9,454 nt of DNA from Leptospira ellisii (lineage in GTDB: Bacteria; Spirochaetota; Leptospiria; Leptospirales; Leptospiraceae): NCBI RefSeq assembly GCF_002811955.1, contig NZ_NPEF01000121.1:1-9454 (forward strand). The letters run 5' to 3'. This document shows positions 1 through 9,454 of the stretch, one piece after another (position 1 is the stretch's first letter; every line of letters begins with the position of its first letter). A program made the translations under genes and the position numbers. The notes under the pieces are model-generated. The model searched no databases and was not told the origin of the DNA. It saw nothing but the letters and a program-made list of their open reading frames with translations.

Positions 1-1
1 C

Positions 2-64
2 GTCCTCTTCTCCCTGAAAACCTCCCGTATCCTCTACGACTACCGCAAACTCGGGAATATACTT
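2..64 (+). pseudogene. Plus-strand fragment resembling the central domain of IspG, joined in inverted orientation
   Basis: The outer bases of the window, read on the plus strand in the frame starting at base 2, give an open stretch containing [12 protein letters not shown]. The codons (CTC, TTC, TAC, CGC, AAA) resemble those of real genes here. From memory, the spirochaete large-form IspG carries a stretch of this kind in the extra domain between its barrel and its iron-sulphur domain; I cannot verify this. Just inside, from about base 65, the minus strand encodes the N-terminal half of IspG. The fragment is therefore probably a downstream part of the same gene in opposite orientation, created by an inversion or a fold-back chimera. 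It has no start or stop of its own and is not a gene. The exact junction, within about 62-67, cannot be fixed without the native sequence. Confidence 0.5.
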
Positions 65-841
65 TCCGATTCCGACGGCGGATTTGATTCTTCCGTCCTT
101 GCCGTCCCCGGCTTCCGTCACTCCGAGATGAAGCGGATAATCCATCCTGAGTTCCCCGAATCTAGAGGCGAGCATTCGATAGGCCTGAACCATCACCTGT
201 GGATTGGAGGCCTTCATACTTACTATAATATCATAATAATTTAAACTTTCCGCGATGCGTATGAATTCGATCGCCGATTCCACCATACCTTGGGGGGTAT
301 CGCCGTAGCGGTTCATGATCCTATCGGAAAGGGAACCGTGATTGGTGCCGATTCTCATCGCGGTTCCGAGTTCCTTACACCGGAGAACGAGGGGCGAAAA
401 AACCTCCGCGATCCGTTCCAATTCCTCGTCGTATTCCGTGTCCGTATAATCCCGAACGTTGAATTTTTTCTTATCCGCGAAGTTGCCCGGATTGATTCTT
501 ACCTTCTCCACGTATTCCACGGATTTCATCGCCACGCTCGGAGTGAAGTGGATGTCCGCGACCAAAGGAACCTTACTTCCCGATTTTTTGAGTTCCTTGC
601 GGATCGAAGGTAGGTTGTCCGCGTCCGGTTGGGAAGGAACCGTGAGGCGGACGATCTCGCAACCCGCCCGTTCCAATTCGATGATTTGACGGACGGTCTC
701 TTCCGTATCGCGCGTATCGCTGTTGGTCATGGATTGGATCCGGATCGGATTGTCTCCGCCGATTCCCAAGTCTCCGATTTTGACTTCTCTCGTTTTTCTT
801 CTTTGATAAGCGAACGGTGTGGAATTGTATCTAAAGTTCAT
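65..841 (-). CDS. ispG: IspG, 4-hydroxy-3-methylbut-2-enyl diphosphate synthase, N-terminal part only
   Basis: IspG (GcpE) is the cytosolic 4Fe-4S enzyme of the MEP isoprenoid pathway that reduces the cyclic diphosphate MEcPP to HMBPP. The minus strand, starting at the ATG at 839-841, reads [10 protein letters not shown] and then family landmarks in order: [17 protein letters not shown] (about residues 27-43), [53 protein letters not shown] and [22 protein letters not shown]. These cover most of the substrate-binding TIM barrel. The iron-sulphur cysteines lie in the C-terminal domain and are not in the window. After GIG the family almost always continues SLL-DG-GDTIRVSLTED. Here the frame stays open but reads [10 protein letters not shown], which fits no IspG, so homology stops at about base 65. 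AAGAAG about 6 nt before the ATG is a weak ribosome site. The neighbour gene diverges. Confidence 0.93.
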
Positions 842-963
842 ATCGACTTCTTATGTTCCGGAAGTTTTCTCCGTGGTACTCTAATCAGACAGATTTACGG
901 GGAATTCCCGCCTCGTCATTCTCCTTTTTGTCGAAAACGGCCCCTTATTTTTTCGAAGACGAT

Positions 964-992
964 TTGATTCCGCTTCTTAGAACTCCGATAGT
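964..992 (+). promoter_or_regulatory. Candidate sigma-70-type promoter for the 1015 gene
   Basis: TTGATT at 964-969 and GATAGT at 987-992 are separated by 17 bp, each matching four of six bases of the -35 and -10 consensus. A transcript would start near 999, leaving a short leader that holds the AGGGA ribosome site at 1005-1009. The placement is coherent, but such matches arise often by chance. Confidence 0.3.
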
Positions 993-1014
993 ACAAACAC
1001 ATCCAGGGAATCGA

Positions 1015-1329
1015 GTGTATATGGATTTTCCTTTTAACAAAACGCCCGAAACGTATAGAATCCGGGTAACGGTCGCGATTTATCGCGGCAATATTCTGTC
1101 TTATAAAAACGAGGTCATCATTCCCTCCGAATACGCGAGAAGAACCGAAGCGAGGGCGCATATTCAGAAGGAGATCTCGGAGCGATTGTTTCATTCTAAT
1201 TTTTTCCGTTCTCCCCGTCCGGACTACGACCTGGTTCGTTATACGGAAGAGGCTACCTGCAATACGTTTCTTCGTTATCGGATTCTTTCCCTGAGATCGG
1301 GGGAAGGATTGATCAAAGAAAGAATTTAG
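1015..1329 (+). CDS. Hypothetical protein, about 104 residues
   Basis: I do not recognise this protein. It is soluble-looking, rich in charged and aromatic residues, with short beta-like stretches such as TYRIRVTVAIYRG followed by a helical stretch around EARAHIQKEISERLF. It has one cysteine and no signal peptide or membrane segment. The frame is open from an ATG at 853. Bases 853-1010, however, use codons uncommon in the surrounding genes (ACA, TTA, CAA, CCA, ATA), lack a ribosome site, and would put the start 11 nt from the divergent ispG start. AGGGA at 1005-1009 sits 5 nt before a GTG at 1015, which I prefer; the ATG at 1021 is the alternative. Codon use downstream is like that of the flanking genes. 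The minus-strand frame over the same bases looks like a shadow. Two hairpins follow the stop. Confidence 0.6.
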   Translation: MYMDFPFNKTPETYRIRVTVAIYRGNILSYKNEVIIPSEYARRTEARAHIQKEISERLFHSNFFRSPRPDYDLVRYTEEATCNTFLRYRILSLRSGEGLIKERI

Positions 1330-1334
1330 AGAAC

Positions 1335-1354
1335 GAGTCGAATCGATTCGGCTC
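1335..1354. repeat. 20-bp near-perfect palindrome just after the hypothetical gene
   Basis: GAGTCGAATCGATTCGGCTC is a palindrome with one imperfect pair, which becomes a T-G wobble in plus-strand RNA. It can form an 8-bp stem with a TCGA loop. It lies six bases after the stop of the preceding gene and directly before an A-run. No T-run follows it, so alone it is not a typical intrinsic terminator. It may protect the 3' end of the transcript or work with the next hairpin. Confidence 0.45.
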
Positions 1355-1382
1355 AAAAAACGGACCCGGATCCGTTGCTTTT
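1355..1382. terminator. Probable weak bidirectional intrinsic terminator
   Basis: An A-run (1355-1360) leads into a stem AACGGA (1359-1364) and TCCGTT (1371-1376) closing a CCCGGA loop, followed by GCTTTT. The A-run, stem and T-run arrangement suits a short intrinsic terminator readable from either side, though the stem has only six pairs. It would end the 1015 transcript just before the next gene, whose ribosome site begins at 1386. Confidence 0.4.
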
Positions 1383-1397
1383 GGCGGAGAGATGAAT

Positions 1398-1868
1398 ATG
1401 AAGGTTCCTGCTTTTCCCGTTTTCGCGCTGATCGTATCCGTTTTCGCGACCGTGGTTTTAGGTTCCACGGAGCTTAAATACGGAGAGATGTTATTCAAGT
1501 GCCGGTTGGACAAACCCCGTTGTCCTTCCCGTTCCGTATGCGGAATCGAGGTTTATGGTTATCCTAAGGACGAAGGATATAAGGATTTGTTCGTCACGTT
1601 GTATCAGGGACAGGAGCGGAATATTAAGGATCCTGAATTTATTTACGATACGAAGATCGCGCTTCCCGCCAAATACGAGGCAAATAACGGAAGATACGTC
1701 ATTCACGTAAATCCGGCCGAGTTTCCTCCGATGCGTTTTTTTTTGGAAATTAAAGTCGACGCAGAAAAACCCGAAGCCCCCGTCATGGGATTCTTCCGGG
1801 AAAAACCCGAAGACGAACCCGTCTTATATTACTGTAGACAATTGAAGGCGGGACTGAATCATAAATAG
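1398..1868 (+). CDS. Putative secreted four-cysteine protein, unknown function
   Basis: I do not recognise the family. Residues 1-23 look like a Sec signal peptide: MK, then a hydrophobic stretch ending FATVVLGS, with likely signal peptidase I cleavage after G22 or S23. There is no lipobox cysteine, so it is not a predicted lipoprotein. The mature part is about 133 residues, with cysteines at 35, 42, 48 and 146, an even number consistent with periplasmic or secreted disulphides. The middle alternates polar and hydrophobic residues like a small beta-rich domain (DLFVTLYQG, RYVIHVNPAEF, RFFLEIKVDAEK). Start choice: an in-frame ATG exists at 1392, but GGAG at 1386-1389 is only 2 nt from it and 8 nt from the ATG at 1398, so 1398 is better supported. 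The preceding terminator suggests it begins its own transcript. Confidence 0.72.
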   Translation: MKVPAFPVFALIVSVFATVVLGSTELKYGEMLFKCRLDKPRCPSRSVCGIEVYGYPKDEGYKDLFVTLYQGQERNIKDPEFIYDTKIALPAKYEANNGRYVIHVNPAEFPPMRFFLEIKVDAEKPEAPVMGFFREKPEDEPVLYYCRQLKAGLNHK

Positions 1869-1900
1869 GAACGAAGGGATTTTCATTTTGTTTTCGAAAG

Positions 1901-1918
1901 GATCGGCAAACGATCGGC
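1901..1918. repeat. Direct repeat GATCGGC, two copies one helical turn apart
   Basis: GATCGGC occurs at 1901-1907 and 1912-1918, 11 bp apart, in the 88-bp gap before the DUF1801 gene. The same bases contain GATCG and CGATC, which could pair into a 5-bp hairpin. This could be a small operator or chance; GATC-rich words are common in this DNA. Confidence 0.25.
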
Positions 1919-1956
1919 GATCAAAAGTATGAAATCGAATTCGGATTTCGACGGAT

Positions 1957-2346
1957 ATGAATCAAAACACTCGAAACTACAATAACGCGCAGTCCGAGGA
2001 AGAGCGGACGATCTGCGACATTCTTTCCCGGGAGATCGTTTCGCATCTTCCCGAAGCGGAAAATAAAATCTGGCACGGTCATCCGGTTTGGTTTTTGGAT
2101 GGGAATCCCGTCGTAGGTTATAGCAAACTCAAACATTGTATCCGTCTGCTTTTTTGGAGCGGGCAATCGTTCGAAGAAAAGGGTCTGACTCCCGAGGGAA
2201 GTTTTAAGGCGGCCGAAGTCCGTTATACGAATCCCGATCAAATCGACAAAAAGGATTTAAAACGTTGGATCCAAAAAGCGAAGAAAATCCAATGGGATTA
2301 TAAGAACATCGTCAAAAGAAAAGGCTTGTTGGAAAGGTTGAAATAA
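1957..2346 (+). CDS. DUF1801 (YdhG-like) family protein
   Basis: The 129-residue protein matches the DUF1801 fold as I know it: an N-terminal helix with [20 protein letters not shown] (about residues 31-50), a strand at [18 protein letters not shown], an [17 protein letters not shown] segment (75-90), and a basic helical tail beginning [17 protein letters not shown]. The family is widespread, small and cytosolic. Some members are named YdhG or frataxin-like iron chaperones, but most have no proven function and I assign none here. There are two cysteines (C20, C61). No strong ribosome site precedes the ATG; only GGA lies 3 nt away. The methyltransferase gene follows after 35 nt with no evident terminator between them, so the two are probably co-transcribed. 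Confidence 0.8.
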   Translation: MNQNTRNYNNAQSEEERTICDILSREIVSHLPEAENKIWHGHPVWFLDGNPVVGYSKLKHCIRLLFWSGQSFEEKGLTPEGSFKAAEVRYTNPDQIDKKDLKRWIQKAKKIQWDYKNIVKRKGLLERLK

Positions 2347-2381
2347 TTTTCCGGTTCGGTTGCGAAAGACGCGGAGGTTTT

Positions 2382-3014
2382 ATGGATGATTCTTGGTTGA
2401 ACCGATGGAACGAAAGATACAGCGGTTCCGAATACGCGTTCGGCGAGGAGCCCAATCTTTATCTTGAGGAAAAGTTGAAACTCTTAAAACCGGGAGCCGT
2501 TCTGTTTGCGGCGGAAGGCGAAGGACGAAACGCGGTTTTCGCCGCAAAACTCGGATGGTCCGCTTCTGCGTTCGATATCAGCGAAGAAGGCAGAAAAAAG
2601 GCCCTTCGTTTGGCCGAAAAAAATCAGGTTACGATTGATTATCGAGTGGGGGAGTTGGATTCCCTGAATTTTCTGCCGGAAACGTTCGACGCGATCGCTC
2701 TCATCTACGCCCATTTTCCGGCTTCTATAAAATCAGATTATCATAAAAAACTAAATCGTTTTTTGCGTGTGGGCGGGACGGTTATATTCGAGGCTTTCGG
2801 CAAAAAACATATCGATTACGTGACTCGGGACGAACGGGTCGGAGGTCCGAGGGAAGCGGCGATGTTGTTTTCGCAGGAGGAGATCCGGGCCGATTTTCCG
2901 AATTACGAAATTTTGGAATTGGAGGAGCGGGAAATCGATCTGCGCGAAGGCCAGTTTCATAACGGAAAAGGTTCGGTGATCCGGTTCGTGGGGCGAAAGG
3001 AATCGTTTCCCTGA
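2382..3014 (+). CDS. Class I SAM-dependent methyltransferase (TehB-like)
   Basis: The 210-residue protein is a Rossmann-fold methyltransferase. Motif I is [15 protein letters not shown] (residues 40-54), a form seen in the TehB and thiopurine methyltransferase-like group, where GEGRNA binds SAM. D65 in ASAFDIS ends strand 2 and would contact the ribose. [12 protein letters not shown] (102-113) is motif II, and [12 protein letters not shown] (129-140) is strand 5. The N-terminus, W-RWNERY followed by EYAFGEEPN, is typical of small soluble members and forms the substrate lid. The C-terminal extension (160-205) has [22 protein letters not shown]. The substrate cannot be told from sequence; a small molecule such as a thiol or metalloid is more likely than nucleic acid. 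GGAGG at 2373-2377, 4 nt before the ATG, supports the start. It probably shares a transcript with the DUF1801 gene. Confidence 0.85.
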   Translation: MDDSWLNRWNERYSGSEYAFGEEPNLYLEEKLKLLKPGAVLFAAEGEGRNAVFAAKLGWSASAFDISEEGRKKALRLAEKNQVTIDYRVGELDSLNFLPETFDAIALIYAHFPASIKSDYHKKLNRFLRVGGTVIFEAFGKKHIDYVTRDERVGGPREAAMLFSQEEIRADFPNYEILELEEREIDLREGQFHNGKGSVIRFVGRKESFP

Positions 3015-3043
3015 AAAATCGGGAAGTCCGTCTTACGGGTTTT
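3007..3043 (+). terminator. Weak terminator candidate after the methyltransferase gene
   Basis: Two small hairpins follow each other: TTCCC (3007-3011) with GGGAA (3021-3025), overlapping the stop codon, and CCGT (3028-3031) with ACGG (3035-3038) around a CTT loop, followed by TTTT and, a little further on, TTTTTT. The stems are short, so this is a weak terminator at best, but no better one is visible. Confidence 0.3.
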
Positions 3044-3429
3044 GATTCGGTTTTTTCGACCTAAGAATATTCATTTTTTGTGATATAGTAGCCGAGGAAG
3101 TTTGTTCGGAATTCGGTCCTCGGTTTTTGCGAGGGATCGTCGTCGGGTTTTCTTTATATTCCGAAAATTTACGCTTTTCTATCGCAACCGACGAATTACC
3201 TGCAACGTCGGCGGTCTCAAGGAATCTTCACGTGCGCCAGAATTCTACGAAGTTCGTATATCCGCACCGTTCGTCAGGGGACGCAGGAACATCCTTTTTC
3301 ATTCGATTCGGATTTTCGTTCCGTACGCGCTCCGTTAGCCGTTTCCGGGATCATTCCCAATGGTTCCGAAATGTCTTGAATTCCTGAAAACGGGGCGAAA
3401 ACTGTCCAATCGACGGCCGGAAACGTCGT
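3044..3429. other. Intergenic region without a convincing gene
   Basis: Together with its flanks this is a 452-bp space between plus-strand genes. Frames of about 80 codons exist on the plus strand, but they begin only at TTG codons without ribosome sites. They use codons uncommon in the neighbouring genes (TTA, TCA, ACA, AGC, GTA) and resemble no protein I know. I found no tRNA-like or rRNA-like stretch and no long repeat. It may hold an untranslated leader, a small RNA or decayed sequence. TATAGT at 3084-3089 resembles a -10 box but lacks a well-placed -35. Confidence 0.4.
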
Positions 3430-3459
3430 TTGAAGGAACGTTCCGATTCAATTTAATAA
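3430..3459 (+). promoter_or_regulatory. Candidate promoter with an internal palindrome, upstream of the 3467 gene
   Basis: TTGAAG at 3430-3435 and an AT-rich box within 3452-3459 (TTTAAT or TAATAA) are spaced 16-18 bp. The perfect palindrome GGAACGTTCC (3435-3444) lies between them, where a repressor would block polymerase. Transcription would begin within a few bases of the ATG at 3467, matching the absence of any Shine-Dalgarno sequence there. Confidence 0.35.
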
Positions 3460-3466
3460 ATAATTT

Positions 3467-4762
3467 ATGTCCGGAAACGATAAAAAAATCATAGAACAAA
3501 ATTCCCACGGAGAATTCGAACTCACTCCCTACGGGGAATTCCTTAGTTATTTTCATACGCACGTTCAGCTGTTCAACGGATTGATTTCTGGAAAAAAAAT
3601 CTCCCCCGCCGATCAGGAAGTCCTTAAACAAAAGATCCGTTCTTATATCGTAGGCAACATTCAAAAGACCGAGCAGTTTTTCGATCACCTTCCCAAGTTC
3701 GCCGAATATCTGGGAATCTCCCAAAACGAACTTTCCTCGTTTATGACGAAGAATTTTATGAACGCTCACGCCGGGATTAAAAACAAACTCATCGAACAGG
3801 AAAAAGCCGGTGCGGGAAAACCTAAGAAAAAAAGATATTCCCGGATTTCGGAGGAGTTGGCGGAAACGATCGGAACCCTTGTTCCTCCCGGAAAACGTTT
3901 CGTCGGAATGGAAGGTTACGTCGTTCTCCGGGACGACGCCACGGGAAAGGACGTGGAACCTTCGATTTCCTCGTTCGGAGATTCGGGTAAGGAAGGGGAT
4001 TCTTCCGCGACGACCAAAAAGGCGGCGCCTCCCGTTCCGATTCGTAAGGGGCCGGAGACTTTGATTCTCACCGAGCTCGTGGAAAAGTTCGGTTCCGAAT
4101 TTTCGGGGAAACCGATCGTTCTTCAAAAAGAGGAACTGGAGGACGACGACGTTCCCGCCGTGGCTCCTTCGGGCGGAGAGGAATTGTTAACCGACATCGA
4201 CGATCTTCAGTTCGGAGGTTTCGACGAACCGTCGTTCGCCGATGAACCCCAAGAGCCGGAAGAACCGCCGGTGATCATTCCGTTTTCCAAATATATGGAA
4301 AGTATAAACCGTGTGCGTCAGTTTCAAAAGGACGGGCAGGCGGACGCGTATAAAAAATGGGTCATGACACTTCCGCCGGAACTCGGCGCGCTCGTACAAC
4401 TTCATTCCTACGTTTTGAAGGAATTAAAAAACGAACCCGTGGATTGGAACGCGATCCTTTCCTCTCTTTCCTCCCGGCTCGGAATCGGGGAAACGCGTTT
4501 GTGGAAAGTCCTGGATCTCACGCGGACTTTCGCAAAGCTGAGGAACGCTTTGGAGCGGGCTTTCGTTTCTTCCAAAACCGCGGGACCGAGTATGGAAGAA
4601 CTCGTTAAAAAAGCGTGGCCTCATATCCTCAAAATCTACGACGAATATCCGGACACTGCCTCCCTGCGTCAAAAATTGGATCAGCTTTTTTTAAGAATTC
4701 CCGATGCGACTCAAAGAAAAAAACTCTCCGATCTTTTTCTTCCTTCCCTCCAGATTCTTTGA
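3467..4762 (+). CDS. Unrecognised 431-residue protein: two helical parts joined by an acidic linker
   Basis: I do not recognise a named family; it may be leptospira-specific. No signal peptide or membrane segment is visible, so it should be cytosolic. Residues 20-110 are helical, with FLSYFHTHVQLF and EYLGISQNELSSFM. Residues 116-123 are basic (GKPKKKRY). Residues 140-195 are mixed, ending in a Gly, Ser, Ala and Pro-rich stretch. Residues 222-270 are strongly acidic and proline-rich (KEELEDDDVP, DEPQEPEEPP). Residues 271-431 are helical again and include SRLGIGETRLWKVL (336-349). The two helical parts look distantly alike: an F, Y and V-rich first helix and, 57 or 65 residues later, LGI followed by a helix. 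This suggests an old duplication and a scaffold or adaptor role, which is inference only. The ATG is preceded by AT-rich sequence with no ribosome site. A 324-bp gap separates it from gltB. Confidence 0.8.
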   Translation: MSGNDKKIIEQNSHGEFELTPYGEFLSYFHTHVQLFNGLISGKKISPADQEVLKQKIRSYIVGNIQKTEQFFDHLPKFAEYLGISQNELSSFMTKNFMNAHAGIKNKLIEQEKAGAGKPKKKRYSRISEELAETIGTLVPPGKRFVGMEGYVVLRDDATGKDVEPSISSFGDSGKEGDSSATTKKAAPPVPIRKGPETLILTELVEKFGSEFSGKPIVLQKEELEDDDVPAVAPSGGEELLTDIDDLQFGGFDEPSFADEPQEPEEPPVIIPFSKYMESINRVRQFQKDGQADAYKKWVMTLPPELGALVQLHSYVLKELKNEPVDWNAILSSLSSRLGIGETRLWKVLDLTRTFAKLRNALERAFVSSKTAGPSMEELVKKAWPHILKIYDEYPDTASLRQKLDQLFLRIPDATQRKKLSDLFLPSLQIL

Positions 4763-4821
4763 AAATCTCCGTTGTTTCGTTTTCGCTTCTCCGCTTCGTT
4801 CCAATTTACCGTCGATCTTAG

Positions 4822-4856
4822 GGTGCGAATTGCTTAATCTTAAGGCAGTTTGCACC
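4822..4856 (+). ncRNA. Long hairpin in the gltB leader region, probable structured RNA element
   Basis: On the plus strand GGTGCGAATTGCTT (4822-4835) pairs with AGGCAGTTTGCACC (4843-4856) over 14 consecutive pairs, closing a 7-nt AATCTTA loop. Three pairs are G-U wobbles, which hold in plus-strand RNA but become C-A mismatches on the minus strand. The structure is therefore better preserved in a plus transcript. No T-run follows, so it is not a standard terminator. It lies 60 nt after the stop of the previous gene and 230 nt before gltB, and could be a 3'-end stabiliser, part of the gltB leader or part of a small RNA. I match it to no known riboswitch. Confidence 0.45.
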
Positions 4857-5012
4857 GGCTTCCGAGGTCCTTTCCGATTTCCGTTTTTGAAAGTCCGGTT
4901 CTTGTGATACACTTGGAAAACGAAAGAGGATACAGTATTTCAATCCTATGTTTTAAAAGAATGTTTTCAATTTACGCAACTCTCGTTTTATTGGACATAG
5001 CTGGGGAATTTT

Positions 5013-5026
5013 GCTGAAATTTCAGC
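5013..5026. promoter_or_regulatory. Perfect 14-bp palindrome upstream of gltB, candidate operator
   Basis: GCTGAAATTTCAGC is a perfect inverted repeat without a spacer, 60 nt before the gltB start codon. A palindrome of this size is a usual binding site for a dimeric regulator, and the position suits control of glutamate synthase by nitrogen or amino-acid supply. I cannot name the regulator, and no clear promoter hexamers lie next to it. Confidence 0.4.
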
Positions 5027-5066
5027 CAAGGGCGTACCCGACGCTTATGTAAACCAGGGAAATCGG

Positions 5067-5086
5067 ATGATGAGGGATCTCGGCAG

Positions 5087-5090
<4 letters not shown>
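5067..5090 (+). CDS. Possible leader peptide MMRDLGR overlapping the gltB start
   Basis: ATGATG at 5067-5072 opens a seven-codon frame ending in TGA at 5088-5090, which overlaps the gltB ATG as ATGA. AGGGA at 5056-5060 sits 6 nt before the first ATG, a better-placed ribosome site than the GAGGG at 5072-5076, about 10 nt from the gltB ATG. If translated, the peptide would couple translation to gltB. It has no run of Glu, Gln or other codons typical of attenuators. A chance arrangement is quite possible. Confidence 0.3.

Positions 5091-9454
<4,364 letters not shown>

Noticed and set aside
1..64. Simple frameshift at the end of IspG
   Set aside because: The frame stays open and neither other minus-strand frame restores the expected SLL-DG-GDTIRV sequence, so an inverted join explains it better.
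916..1356. Minus-strand frame of 146 codons opposite the first hypothetical gene
   Set aside because: Its composition looks like a shadow, and the plus frame has better codon use and a ribosome site.
1957..3014. DUF1801 gene plus methyltransferase as a metal or metalloid resistance pair
   Set aside because: TehB-like and YdhG-like names hint at this, but both families are broad, no transporter or metal regulator is nearby, and adjacency alone is not evidence.
3127..3387. Plus-strand frame of 86 codons in the large gap
   Set aside because: It starts at TTG without a ribosome site, uses codons uncommon in the neighbouring genes and resembles no known protein.
3335..4126. Long minus-strand frame of 263 codons
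   Set aside because: It is antisense to the well-formed 431-residue gene, is full of Arg, Phe and Gly typical of shadow frames, and has no recognisable domain.
4948..4967. Direct repeat ATGTTTT, two copies 13 bp apart, upstream of gltB
   Set aside because: It is short and lies in AT-rich sequence where such repeats are expected by chance, and it is not aligned with a clear promoter.
5001..5016. Sigma-54-like promoter (CTGGGGAATTTTGCTG) upstream of gltB
   Set aside because: The GG and GC elements are only 8 bp apart where sigma-54 needs 10, and the TGGCAC part is poorly matched.

Overview
The window looks like chromosomal DNA of a spirochaete, most likely Leptospira. The clearest pointer is the IspG N-terminus, which starts [10 protein letters not shown] and continues through [18 protein letters not shown], as I remember leptospiral large-form IspG doing. 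The glutamate synthase and the set of unrecognised small proteins fit. The bases look richer in G+C than I would expect for L. interrogans, so a higher-GC leptospire is possible. I did not compute composition and cannot name a species. No mobile element, CRISPR array, rRNA, tRNA or defence cassette was seen.

Layout, left to right. (1) 65-841, minus strand: the N-terminal 259 residues of IspG (isoprenoid synthesis). (2) 842-1014: divergent promoter region. (3) 1015-3014, plus strand: four short genes, namely a hypothetical protein, a secreted four-cysteine protein, a DUF1801-family protein and a class I SAM methyltransferase. The last two are 35 nt apart and may be co-transcribed. (4) 3015-3466: 452 bp with no convincing gene. 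(5) 3467-4762: an unrecognised 431-residue protein with two helical parts that look duplicated around an acidic linker. (6) 4763-5086: gltB leader region with a long hairpin, a perfect 14-bp palindrome and a tiny ORF overlapping the gltB start. (7) 5087-9400: gltB, glutamate synthase large subunit, with glutaminase, FMN and 3Fe-4S parts present.

The most important observation concerns the two ends. The last 54 bases (9401-9454) are an exact reverse complement of 7723-7776 inside gltB. The gltB stop at 9431-9433 therefore lies in a fold-back copy and is not the natural end of the gene. At the left end IspG homology stops abruptly near base 65. The outer 64 bases instead read, on the opposite strand, like a downstream piece of the same gene. 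Two inverted joins at the two ends of one piece are what inverted chimeras from whole-genome amplification or mis-assembly look like. Real inversions cannot be excluded from the sequence alone.

Functionally the window is ordinary: isoprenoid synthesis, nitrogen assimilation and several unassigned proteins. I found no convincing undescribed multi-gene system. The biological leads are the gltB leader elements and the duplicated-domain protein.
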